64,000 nt of DNA, from positions 358,136-422,135 of the forward strand of contig JAWPMR010000001.1 in assembly GCA_033344815.1 (NCBI GenBank), given 5' to 3'. The notes beneath the pieces are model-generated. The model searched no databases, was not told the DNA's origin, and worked only from the letters and a program-made list of their open reading frames with translations. Shown here one piece after another: positions 56,639 to 64,000 of this stretch. This DNA is from Paracoccaceae bacterium (lineage in GTDB: Bacteria; Pseudomonadota; Alphaproteobacteria; Rhodobacterales; Rhodobacteraceae). Each line of letters opens with the position of its first letter. Positions within the stretch are counted from its first letter, which is position 1. The position numbers and the translations under genes are program-made.

Positions 56639-57793
56639 TCAGGGGTTCTTCCCGGTGACGTCATGCCGGTAGATCCAATCAAACTGGCGCATCATGGCAC
56701 CCGGTGCTGCACGACTGCCAAGAGACAGCCCAAGATGTGCGAGCCTGCGCATCGGCCCTTCCGGCAAATGGTACTTCCAAGCATTCTTGCTGGCGGCATC
56801 AATGACCTTTCGTGCGCGGTCCTTGCGCAATTTCTGATAGGTAACGGAATCCTTGCCGGACATCAGGCAATCCGCCAGCACCCACGCGTCTTCAAGCGCA
56901 AGATTCGCGCCCTGCGCCAGAAAAGGCAAAGTGGGGTGCGCCGCGTCGCCAAGCAAGGACACATTGCCCGCCTGCCATGTCTCAACGACGGGATGACGAA
57001 ACAGACCCCAGAGCTTCACTTCGTTTACTTGCTCCAGAACAGAACGTATTGGGTCGCCAAAATCCGAAAAGGCCGCGCGTAGATTGTCAGGATCGTCCGC
57101 GTGATTCCACCCCCCGGATGCCCAGGCGGCGCGTTCCTGTACCGCCACGATGTTCATTAACTTGCCCGCATGGATGGGATAACTGACCAGATGTCGGCCT
57201 GGTCCCATGGTCACCCGCGCCTCAGGCAGCGCATCTTGGACTGGTATGGCCGCACGCCATGCCACCTGTCCGGTAAAACTTGCCTCAGGGCCCGGGGAAA
57301 CCGCCTGCCTTCCGATTGAATGAATGCCATCTGCGCAAATCACCGCTTGCGCTTGTGCTGAGCTTCCGTCCTCAAAGGTCACAAGGGGCGCGTCACCGGG
57401 CGCAATGGCTGTTACTTTTCGGCCAAGTTTGAGCACCACACCGTGATCAAGCGCTGCCTGTGACAAAAGAGTGATCAGCGCGTGCCTGTGGACAAACAAG
57501 TAGCGCTGATCCTGCAAACGCGTCAGATCCAATCTTGCGACTTGGCGTCCCGACTTATAGTCAGCTAAAACAACGGCCTGCGCGGTAACTGCACCGGATC
57601 TCGCTAAACTCTCTTCCAGGCCCAGAGCATGCAAAACCGCTAAACCATTCGGGCTGACCTGCAATCCCGCACCGACCTCAGAAATCGTAGGGGCTTGCTC
57701 AAACACCTCCACTGCCACACCCTGACGCGCTAAAGCTGTGGCACAGGCCAAACCACCGATACCCGCGCCCGCGACAATCGCGTTTTTGATCAT
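56639..57793 (-). CDS. FAD-dependent aromatic monooxygenase (salicylate hydroxylase-like)
   Basis: 384 residues. The FAD/NAD(P)H motifs of group A flavin monooxygenases are visible: AGAGIGGLACATALARQG at about 8-25, the ICADGIHSIGRQAV DG motif and LGDAAHPTLPFLAQGANLAL near the end. It probably hydroxylates an aromatic acid such as salicylate or 3-hydroxybenzoate; the exact substrate is unknown. It lies downstream of dksA on the same strand but beyond a strong terminator, so it should have its own promoter. Convergent with ocd. Confidence 0.85.
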   Translation of the reverse strand: MIKNAIVAGAGIGGLACATALARQGVAVEVFEQAPTISEVGAGLQVSPNGLAVLHALGLEESLARSGAVTAQAVVLADYKSGRQVARLDLTRLQDQRYLFVHRHALITLLSQAALDHGVVLKLGRKVTAIAPGDAPLVTFEDGSSAQAQAVICADGIHSIGRQAVSPGPEASFTGQVAWRAAIPVQDALPEARVTMGPGRHLVSYPIHAGKLMNIVAVQERAAWASGGWNHADDPDNLRAAFSDFGDPIRSVLEQVNEVKLWGLFRHPVVETWQAGNVSLLGDAAHPTLPFLAQGANLALEDAWVLADCLMSGKDSVTYQKLRKDRARKVIDAASKNAWKYHLPEGPMRRLAHLGLSLGSRAAPGAMMRQFDWIYRHDVTGKNP

Positions 57794-57811
57794 GACGTGC
57801 CTTTCAAAACA

Positions 57812-57843
57812 AAAAGCGCCGAAGCTTGTGCTTCGACGCTTTT
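57812..57843 (-). terminator. Rho-independent terminator of dksA
   Basis: A 14-bp stem (AAAAGCGTCGAAGC / GCTTCGGCGCTTTT, one G-U pair) with a 4-nt loop, ending in TTTTTGTTTTG on the minus strand. It starts 28 bp after the dksA stop and separates it from the FAD monooxygenase gene. Confidence 0.88.
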
Positions 57844-57871
57844 AAACTTTTTTCACCGGTCTCGCTTGGGA

Positions 57872-58294
57872 TCAATCGTCGCGGTGAACTTTCTCGCGGC
57901 GTTCATGGCGTTCCTGTGCCTCAAGGCTCATGGTCGCGATCGGACGCGCGTCAAGGCGTTTCAGTGAAATTGGCTCACCAGTCACCGCGCAATAGCCAAA
58001 TTCACCCTCATCAATCCGGCGCAACGCACCATCGATTTTGCTCACCAGCTTACGCTGACGATCCCGGGTGCGCAATTCAAGCGAGCGATCTGTTTCCTCT
58101 GATGCGCGATCCGCAACATCGGGAATATTGCGGGTTCCATCCTGAAGCCCTTCAATCGTATCCTTGCTGCCCGCCAAAAGCTCGGACCGCCAGGTTAACA
58201 GCTTGCGGCGGAAATACTCAACTTGTCGTTCATTCATGAACGGTTCATTCTCGGCCGGGCGATAATCGTCCGGCAGAAACACTTCCTGCTTCAT
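57872..58294 (-). CDS. dksA: DksA family RNA-polymerase-binding protein, zinc-ligand-poor
   Basis: DksA enters the RNA polymerase secondary channel and, with ppGpp, adjusts transcription in starvation. The 140-residue product has the coiled-coil hairpin with the tip residues D59, D62 and A64 (PDVADRASEETDR) preserved. The C-terminal globular part keeps only C102 of the usual four zinc cysteines: the other positions are T105, S123 and A126 (YCAVTGEP, TMSLEAQERHE). Single-cysteine DksA proteins are typical of Rhodobacterales and can be active without zinc. ATG at 58294 follows GAAGGGAAGC. A strong terminator follows the gene. Confidence 0.93.
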   Translation of the reverse strand: MKQEVFLPDDYRPAENEPFMNERQVEYFRRKLLTWRSELLAGSKDTIEGLQDGTRNIPDVADRASEETDRSLELRTRDRQRKLVSKIDGALRRIDEGEFGYCAVTGEPISLKRLDARPIATMSLEAQERHERREKVHRDD

Positions 58295-58464
58295 TTGCTT
58301 CCCTTCAACGTGGCTAACGTCTGTCATATGCATCTTGTCCTTAGGCCAAGCGCCCCCGATAGGGCACGCTCTACCCCACGTATTTACAATTGTCACTACA
58401 CAAAGCAGAAGAATTCTGGCTAAAAGCGAAACAAGATTTTATCGCGCAAAGGGTTGACACAAGA

Positions 58465-59304
58465 ATGAAATTCCAGGGAACCGCCAACTATATCGCGACG
58501 GATGATCTCACCATTGCGGTGAATGCCGCCGTCACGCTGGAACGTCCGCTTCTGGTCAAGGGAGAGCCGGGCACAGGCAAGACTGAATTGGCGCGCCAGG
58601 TCAGCCTCTCCCTCGATCTGCCTATGATTGAGTGGAACATAAAATCCACTACCCGCGCGCAGCAGGGTCTGTACGAATATGACGCGGTCAGCCGGTTGCG
58701 CGACAGCCAACTCGGCGAGGAACGCGTGCATGATGTGAAAAACTACATTCGCAAAGGCAAGCTGTGGGAAGCCTTTGAAGCGGATCAAAAGGTTGTTTTG
58801 CTGATCGATGAGATCGACAAGGCCGATATCGAATTTCCCAACGATTTGTTGCAGGAACTCGATAAGATGGAATTTTTTGTTTACGAAACCGGCGAGACCA
58901 TCAAGGCGCGGCATCGGCCTGTCGTGATCATCACATCGAACAATGAAAAGGAATTGCCTGATGCGTTCCTGCGGCGCTGTTTCTTTCACTATATCCGGTT
59001 TCCTGAAATCGAGACGCTACGCCAGATTGTCGAAGTGCATTTCCCGGGTATCAAGGACGCGCTGCTCACCACCGCCTTGACCCAGTTCTACGACATCCGC
59101 GATCAGGCGGGACTGAAGAAGAAGCCTTCCACATCCGAGGTGCTCGATTGGTTGAAGCTTTTGCTGGCCGAAGACCTGAACGCAGAAGATCTGAAATCAT
59201 CGGGCTCAAATGCGCTGCCAAAGCTTCATGGGGCATTGCTCAAGAACGAACAAGACGTGCATTTGTTTGAGCGACTGGCATTTTTGGCGCGCAGCGGACG
59301 TTAA
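58465..59304 (+). CDS. MoxR-like AAA+ ATPase
   Basis: 279 residues. Walker A GEPGTGKT is at 33-40, Walker B VVLLIDEIDKAD at about 110-121 (D115, E116), and the sensor region reads VIITSNNEKELPDAFLRRCF. MoxR ATPases act as chaperones that mature metalloenzymes or protein complexes together with VWA-domain partners. The CoxE-like VWA gene 2.1 kb downstream (61444) is the likely partner. ATG at 58465 begins the family-typical MKFQGTANYIATDDL. It is divergent from dksA. Confidence 0.92.
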   Translation: MKFQGTANYIATDDLTIAVNAAVTLERPLLVKGEPGTGKTELARQVSLSLDLPMIEWNIKSTTRAQQGLYEYDAVSRLRDSQLGEERVHDVKNYIRKGKLWEAFEADQKVVLLIDEIDKADIEFPNDLLQELDKMEFFVYETGETIKARHRPVVIITSNNEKELPDAFLRRCFFHYIRFPEIETLRQIVEVHFPGIKDALLTTALTQFYDIRDQAGLKKKPSTSEVLDWLKLLLAEDLNAEDLKSSGSNALPKLHGALLKNEQDVHLFERLAFLARSGR

Positions 59305-59397
59305 ATCGCGCGGCAAACTTGCTTTATTTCCCGTCTGGTATAGCCTTGCCCTGCGGCAACAAGACCGCGCACAAAAGCTTTAGGCAGGCAGAACAAA

Positions 59398-59853
59398 ATG
59401 GCAGACCGTTTGAGTATCCTCGTGCGTCCCTTACGCACGTCCGACAAACCGCAATGGGCAGCAATGTGGCGCGCTTACCTTGAATACTATGAAACCGAGC
59501 GCCCTCAGGAAATCTTTGATCTCTATTTCAATAGGCTGATGGGCGATGATCCTCAGGATTACACCTGTCTGGTCGCAGAATTGGATGGGAAACTCGTCGG
59601 CCTGACGCATTACGTTTATCATCGACATGGCTGGTCCAAAGAAAACGTTTGTTACCTGCAAGACCTCTATGCGGACCCTGCCGTACGCGGCAAAGGCGTC
59701 GGGCGCGCATTGATCGAGGCCGTCTATGCGGCTGCGGACAAGGACGGCGCACCGGGGGTTTATTGGCTGACCCAGGATTTCAACGCAACCGCACGCAAAC
59801 TTTATGATCGCATTGGCAAAAAGACGCCTTTCATCAAATACACGCGCCCATGA
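59398..59853 (+). CDS. GNAT N-acetyltransferase
   Basis: 151 residues. The acetyl-CoA site is shown by YLQDLYADPAVRGKGVGRAL, and the end by WLTQDFNATARKLYDRIGKK. The substrate is unknown. Its stop overlaps the ATG of the DUF2927 gene (ATGA), so they are coupled. It lies between MoxR and VWA genes. Confidence 0.85.
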   Translation: MADRLSILVRPLRTSDKPQWAAMWRAYLEYYETERPQEIFDLYFNRLMGDDPQDYTCLVAELDGKLVGLTHYVYHRHGWSKENVCYLQDLYADPAVRGKGVGRALIEAVYAAADKDGAPGVYWLTQDFNATARKLYDRIGKKTPFIKYTRP

Positions 59854-61214
59854 AAAATCGCGTTATATTGCCATTGCTTATGGTGTTGAACGCCTGTGTT
59901 CCCATCTCCGAGGGGGGCATGCCATCCCGCGCTGTGATTGCGGACAGCAGCCTACCTCCCATGAAAACCTTTGGGCGCGCCGAGATTTCCAGGCCGGCAA
60001 TCGCCAACGCCGATTTAACGCGGGATTTCATTGAGCTTTCCTTTCAACTGGAAAGTGGTCGGGCCTTGCCCGTATTGACCCGGTTTGAGACCCCAATTTC
60101 GCTCCGCGTTACCGGTTCCCCACCGCCCTCGCTTTCCGCTGATCTGACCGCCTTGTTAGGTCGGCTGAGGGATGAGGCCGGCATTTCGATCAAGACGACC
60201 ACCTCAGCGGACGCCAATATTACGATCCAATCCGTATCACGCGCCGACATACGCCGCGTATTGCCGCAAGCCGCCTGCTTCGTGGCCCCAAATGTCAGTT
60301 CTTTGAGCGAATACAGATCTGCCCGCCGTAGCCCGCGCACCAATTGGACAACCTTGCAAACGCGAAAAAAGCTGGCGATTTTCATTCCCAATGATGTCAG
60401 CCCGCAGGAAGTCCGCGATTGTTTGCACGAAGAAGTTGCGCAGGCGCTCGGGCCGCTTAATGATCTCTATCGACTGCCGAATTCCGTTTTTAATGATGAC
60501 AACGTCCATACGGTCCTGACCAATTTTGACATGCTTATCTTACGTGCAACCTATGCGCCGGACCTCAAATCCGGCATGACGCGCGAAGAGGTCGCCGCCC
60601 GTCTGCCAGCCCTTTTTGCGCGCCTCAATCCCAGAGGCCAAACCGGGGCGACGCCGGCCCCCAGTCCAACACCACAAGCCTGGAGTGCCGCCATTCAAGC
60701 CGCGCTCGGACCCGGAACCAGCAGGTCAACACGCCGCAAGGCCGCGGATAACGCGCTTGCCATTGCCAAGGCACAGGGGTGGACCGACAATAGACGTGGC
60801 TTTGCACATTATGCCAAAGCGCGCGTGCTGCAGGCCTCCGATCCGGGTGCGGCCAAGCAAGAATACATATTGGCAGACCGGTTTTACGCTCAATCCCCAG
60901 ATACAAGACTGCATCGCGCCTATGTGGCCACGCAACTTGCCGCCTATGAGATCGCAGACGGAAACGCGGCCCGCGCCCAGCAGATCGTTGGACCTTATAT
61001 CGAAGTTGCCCGCAAATCGCAGAATGCCGCGCTGCTCGCTACCTTGCAATTGTTGCAGGCCGAAGCGCTCGCTTTGGGCGGGCAAGAGACACAAGCGCGA
61101 TCCGTCAGACTGGACAGTCTGGGATGGGCGCGATACGGGTTTGGCGCTGATTGGGCAGTGCGGGCCAAACAACGCGAAATCTCCGCTCTGAACCCTGAAT
61201 ACGAACCGGCCTGA
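59850..61214 (+). CDS. DUF2927 lipoprotein
   Basis: 454 residues. A lipoprotein signal with lipobox LNAC (cysteine near residue 16) predicts a membrane-anchored envelope protein. The DUF2927 core spans about 40-270 and includes CLHEEVAQALGPLNDLYRLP, in which the HExxQ-like histidine/glutamate pair suggests a metal site (compare HExxH proteases). The last 130 residues are TPR-like helices (KRRKAADNALAIAKAQGW-like, YIEVARKSQNAALLATLQLL). The function is unknown. It is coupled to the upstream acetyltransferase by a 4-nt overlap. Confidence 0.8.
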   Translation: MKNRVILPLLMVLNACVPISEGGMPSRAVIADSSLPPMKTFGRAEISRPAIANADLTRDFIELSFQLESGRALPVLTRFETPISLRVTGSPPPSLSADLTALLGRLRDEAGISIKTTTSADANITIQSVSRADIRRVLPQAACFVAPNVSSLSEYRSARRSPRTNWTTLQTRKKLAIFIPNDVSPQEVRDCLHEEVAQALGPLNDLYRLPNSVFNDDNVHTVLTNFDMLILRATYAPDLKSGMTREEVAARLPALFARLNPRGQTGATPAPSPTPQAWSAAIQAALGPGTSRSTRRKAADNALAIAKAQGWTDNRRGFAHYAKARVLQASDPGAAKQEYILADRFYAQSPDTRLHRAYVATQLAAYEIADGNAARAQQIVGPYIEVARKSQNAALLATLQLLQAEALALGGQETQARSVRLDSLGWARYGFGADWAVRAKQREISALNPEYEPA

Positions 61215-61264
61215 CCTGGGTTTCCCAGAATAAAGAAGGCGTGGCAGGAAAAACGAGGGAACCG

Positions 61265-61432
61265 ATGATTGTCATAGCAGCCGCCATTCTGGGTGCCATA
61301 ATTGGCGGTATCACCGCTGCGCGGCGCAAGGGAAACCGCAAGGATATTGCCCAATATGCAGCAGGCTACGCGATGGCCTTTATCATTGTCGGCATGATCG
61401 TAACGGTGGTTGTGCATCGTATGATCGTGTAA
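61265..61432 (+). CDS. 55-residue small membrane protein
   Basis: Two hydrophobic spans, MIVIAAAILGAIIGGITAAR and YAMAFIIVGMIVTVVVH, joined by a basic loop (RRKGNRKD). This topology puts the loop in the cytoplasm. The family is not identified with certainty. ATG at 61265 has GAGGGA upstream. It lies 11 bp before the VWA gene on the same strand, so it may be part of the MoxR/VWA unit. Confidence 0.7.
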   Translation: MIVIAAAILGAIIGGITAARRKGNRKDIAQYAAGYAMAFIIVGMIVTVVVHRMIV

Positions 61433-61443
61433 GATCGTTTTCC

Positions 61444-62631
61444 ATGTTTTTGCCGTTTTTTGGTGCTCTGCGAAAATCTGGACTGCCCGTGTCTTTGCGG
61501 GAATTCTTGTCGTTTCTGGAAGGGATGCAATTCGGTCTCGCAACCTATGATGTTGATGCGTTCTATTACCTGGCACGGGTGACGCTGGTGAAGGACGAGC
61601 GTAACATCGATAAATTCGACCGCGCTTTCGCCGCTGCCTTTTCGGGTCTGGAGAACATCACCGCACAAGACGTTCTGAACGCAGTAGAAGTCCCATCCGA
61701 GTGGCTCGACAAAATGGCTGAAAAACACCTGACGGCCGAAGAAAAAGCCGAGATTGAAGCTTTAGGTGGTTTTGATAAGTTGATGGAAACGCTCAAGAAA
61801 CGCTTAGAGGAGCAAAAGGGTCGCCATCAAGGGGGTAACAAATGGATTGGTACCGCCGGGACATCTCCCTTTGGCGCTTATGGCTACAACCCCGAAGGCA
61901 TCCGCATTGGCCAGGACGGCTCGCGCCATCAACGTGCCACCAAGGTCTGGGACAAACGTGAGTTCAAAAACCTCGACGACACGGTGGAGCTGGGGACACG
62001 CAACATCAAGGTAGCTCTCAAGCGCCTGCGCCGCTGGGCACGCGATGGAGCGAATGAAGAACTGGATCTGAATGGCACCATCCGTGCTACCGCAGAGCAT
62101 GGATACCTGGATGTGAAAACGCGTCCGGAACGACGCAACGCGGTCAAGGTCTTGCTGTTTCTGGACGTTGGTGGGTCGATGGATGCCCATGTGAAAGTGG
62201 TGGAAGAACTTTTCTCGGCGGCGCGCGCCGAATTCAAACACATGGAATACTATTACTTCCACAATTGCCTATACGAAGGGGTTTGGCGCGATAATCGGCG
62301 CCGCTGGGATGCGCAGATCCCGACACATGAAGTGCTGCGCACTTATGGCACGGATTATAAATGTATCTTTGTGGGAGATGCGTCCATGTCGCCTTATGAG
62401 GTCGCTTATCCCGGTGGCGCGTCCGAACATTGGAACGCAGAAAGCGGTGCGACATGGCTCACGCGGGTGCGGGATCAATGGCCGTCAACGCTCTGGATCA
62501 ATCCTGTGCCGGAAAATTACTGGCCCTACACCCAATCCATTGCGATGATCCAGGAGGTAATGGGTGCAGAAACGATGGTTCCCATGACGCTGGAGGGGCT
62601 TTCACGTGGCATCCGGTCACTTGCACGCTGA
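61444..62631 (+). CDS. CoxE-like VWA domain protein
   Basis: 395 residues. The N-terminal half is helical (LPVSLREFLSFLEGMQFGLA). The C-terminal VWA domain has the metal-ion site VLLFLDVGGSMDAHV from about residue 238, with D241 and a DxGxS in place of the usual DxSxS, and KCIFVGDASMSPYEV later. Such proteins act with MoxR ATPases in maturing metalloenzymes such as CO dehydrogenase. No such target enzyme is in the window. It follows the 55-residue membrane protein by 11 bp. Confidence 0.9.
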   Translation: MFLPFFGALRKSGLPVSLREFLSFLEGMQFGLATYDVDAFYYLARVTLVKDERNIDKFDRAFAAAFSGLENITAQDVLNAVEVPSEWLDKMAEKHLTAEEKAEIEALGGFDKLMETLKKRLEEQKGRHQGGNKWIGTAGTSPFGAYGYNPEGIRIGQDGSRHQRATKVWDKREFKNLDDTVELGTRNIKVALKRLRRWARDGANEELDLNGTIRATAEHGYLDVKTRPERRNAVKVLLFLDVGGSMDAHVKVVEELFSAARAEFKHMEYYYFHNCLYEGVWRDNRRRWDAQIPTHEVLRTYGTDYKCIFVGDASMSPYEVAYPGGASEHWNAESGATWLTRVRDQWPSTLWINPVPENYWPYTQSIAMIQEVMGAETMVPMTLEGLSRGIRSLAR

Positions 62632-62715
62632 CACTCCCGCTTCTTTTGGCCAAAATACTCCCGCCGGAGGCTCCCAAAACTTGCCACGCAGCCATTCCGG
62701 CCCCATATCAAGCCC

Positions 62716-63405
62716 ATGATCAAAGTGACACCAATTCTGCTGGCCATCCTATACGGTCTGGCCATGTACCGGTTTTCCGCCTGGCGCACGGCCAAGGAAC
62801 TGGACACGCGCTCTACGGAATTGGCCGATGCCAAGCTCAAGGCTCTGACAGACCGGATGGCAGCAGCACTTGAATTGCCCCGTATTCGCGTCAACATCTA
62901 TGAAATTGACCCGGTGAATGGTCTTGCAGCTCCGGATGGGCGCATTTTCATTACGCGCGGATTTTACAATCGATTCCGATCCGGTGAGGTCACGGGGGAA
63001 GAAATGGCCAGCGTGATTGCCCATGAGATGGGACACGTGGCTTTGGGCCACTCCCGCCGGCGGATGATCGACTTTTCCGGCCAGAACGCGTTGCGCACCG
63101 CACTTGCCATGGTGTTGGGTCGTTTCATTCCGGGCGTTGGCGTTTGGATTGCAGGGATGCTGACGACCCTGCTTGCCGCCAGATTATCACGCTCGGATGA
63201 ATATGAAGCGGATGCTTACGCGGCTGCCCTGCTGACCAAAGCTGGGATCGGCGTCGCCCCACAGATCAGCCTTTTTGAAAAGCTGGAGTCCCTGACCCAG
63301 CAAAACGGAGGCACGGCCCCTGCATGGTTGTTGAGCCATCCGAAAACCGATGAGCGCATTGCTGCGCTGCGCGCGCTTGAAGCGAAATGGGTGACACAGG
63401 ATTAA
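62716..63405 (+). CDS. M48 family zinc metalloprotease
   Basis: 229 residues with an N-terminal membrane span (LLAILYGLAMYRFSAW) and the HEMGH zinc motif (H103, E104, H107) in MASVIAHEMGHVALGHSRR. The third ligand glutamate is in SRSDEYEADAYA. It lacks the four-span HtpX layout and is closer to short BepA/LoiP-like envelope proteases without TPRs. Its likely role is envelope protein quality control; targets are unknown. It lies 84 bp after the VWA gene and ends 4 bp from the convergent PIN gene. Confidence 0.88.
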   Translation: MIKVTPILLAILYGLAMYRFSAWRTAKELDTRSTELADAKLKALTDRMAAALELPRIRVNIYEIDPVNGLAAPDGRIFITRGFYNRFRSGEVTGEEMASVIAHEMGHVALGHSRRRMIDFSGQNALRTALAMVLGRFIPGVGVWIAGMLTTLLAARLSRSDEYEADAYAAALLTKAGIGVAPQISLFEKLESLTQQNGGTAPAWLLSHPKTDERIAALRALEAKWVTQD

Positions 63406-63409
63406 TCCG

Positions 63410-63955
63410 TCAAGTGCGGGTGAGCGCTTTAGCAAGACGCGGCAGGCGTGCCTTTTTCAACAAGGCACGCATTTCCCATTCAGCTCCTGACAGGCGCCGC
63501 GCTTCAGCCAAGACCCGATTTGCAACATCTGAAACAGCATCGGGGTTATCTGACCAGGCGCGGTGTAGAAACCCATCAGGTTCGATGCGATCCAGCCCTT
63601 CTTCGGCCAATATATTCTTGGGAAAGTCTTTTGCATTCAATGTCATGATCGCATCAGCTGAAGCCGATACAGCCACCGCAAGGACGTGAATGTCATTTTC
63701 ATCCGGTAACCAAAGACGGGTTTCCACATGCGGCACAGGGCTGCTTTCCGCCTTGGTCCAGGCAGCACGTAACAATGCGATTTCGCTGCGCGCTTGAGCC
63801 TCACCGGTGGGGCCGAGTTTAATCGCTGCGCGCGCCCATTCCTCCAGGATGCGGGTGGACCAGACAGGTTCAAATATGCCCTGCTGCGCGACCCCCAAAA
63901 TCATTTCACGCATGACCGTTGGATAAAGCACACAGGTGTCGATGACGATTTTCAT
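63410..63955 (-). CDS. PIN domain protein
   Basis: 181 residues. PIN proteins are Mg2+-dependent RNases, often toxins. Acidic residues of the site are visible: D6 in KIVIDTCVLYP, an ENDIHVLAVAVSASAD motif in the middle, then TLNAKDFP. The length is above that of a VapC toxin (about 130), and the conserved Rhodobacterales family bearing this pattern is usually annotated simply as PIN domain. ATG at 63955 overlaps the TGA of an upstream gene by 4 nt, consistent with a toxin-antitoxin-like pair. Confidence 0.85.
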   Translation of the reverse strand: MKIVIDTCVLYPTVMREMILGVAQQGIFEPVWSTRILEEWARAAIKLGPTGEAQARSEIALLRAAWTKAESSPVPHVETRLWLPDENDIHVLAVAVSASADAIMTLNAKDFPKNILAEEGLDRIEPDGFLHRAWSDNPDAVSDVANRVLAEARRLSGAEWEMRALLKKARLPRLAKALTRT

Positions 63956-64000
63956 GAAGCTAAAGTTGGAAGAAGATCGATTTGAGATAGCCGCTTTCCG
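63952..64000 (-). CDS. 3' end of a gene upstream of the PIN gene
   Basis: The minus-strand frame reads GKRLSQIDLLPTLAS and ends in TGA (63954-63952), which overlaps the PIN start as ATGA. Only 15 codons are inside the window, so neither the family nor the coding status is certain. The 4-nt overlap with the PIN gene is the evidence. Confidence 0.35.
   Translation of the reverse strand, partial: GKRLSQIDLLPTLAS

Overview
The window looks like chromosomal DNA of a marine alphaproteobacterium of the Rhodobacterales (Roseobacter group). The evidence is a ChpT-type histidine phosphotransferase, an olsBA ornithine-lipid pair, the trgAB-cysK tellurite locus known from Rhodobacter, a single-cysteine DksA, an L21 protein with the C-terminal helix-hairpin-helix extension common in this order, and transporters or enzymes for betaine, dimethylglycine-type and methylated-sulfur compounds. 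No rRNA genes, CRISPR arrays or intact insertion sequences are visible.

Layout. (1) 1-13.0 kb is core genome, mostly on the minus strand: rpsB-tsf, a PA14-like secreted protein, olsBA, DUF3553, chpT, proBA, obg, a LysE exporter between two acetyltransferases, rplU-rpmA with a clear terminator, and two DUF2059 proteins. (2) 13.1-38.2 kb is accessory DNA between two tRNA-Ser genes that face each other: tRNA-Ser(CGA) on + and tRNA-Ser(GGA) on -. Just downstream of each tRNA lies a broken tyrosine integrase, one with an in-frame amber codon and one cut by an IS110 fragment. Between them are a Crp/Fnr regulator, a tandem pair of secreted DUF3604 (PHP-like) proteins with an unrecognised partner, an intact and a broken DUF1254/DUF1214 protein, a DUF900 lipoprotein hydrolase, a BCCT transporter, a 43-aa membrane peptide, a GltS-type symporter, a DUF4105 protein, a 744-aa repeat protein, an IS3 relic, a GFA protein, an MddA-type methyltransferase and a decayed winged-helix/TPR regulator. 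(3) 38.9-46.7 kb is a compact minus-strand stress run, phrB-cfa-trgA-trgB-cysK-mscS, preceded by a sequence matching the group IV sigma (RpoE/ChrR) promoter of Rhodobacter. (4) 46.7-57.8 kb carries metabolic genes: a cysteine-desulfurase-like enzyme, a hydrolase, a dimethylglycine/sarcosine-dehydrogenase-like enzyme, a MocA-like transferase, tRNA-Leu(CAA), exoD-dsbB, and arginase plus ornithine cyclodeaminase with a divergent Lrp regulator. (5) 57.8-64 kb has dksA, then MoxR ATPase, acetyltransferase, DUF2927 lipoprotein, small membrane protein, CoxE-like VWA protein and M48 protease on +, and a PIN protein on -.

Working together: proBA makes proline from glutamate while arginase plus ornithine cyclodeaminase makes it from arginine. 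OlsBA makes phosphorus-free lipid. The phrB-mscS run combines DNA repair, membrane modification, tellurite/oxidant resistance and osmotic release. The island holds the least understood material, above all the DUF3604 cluster.
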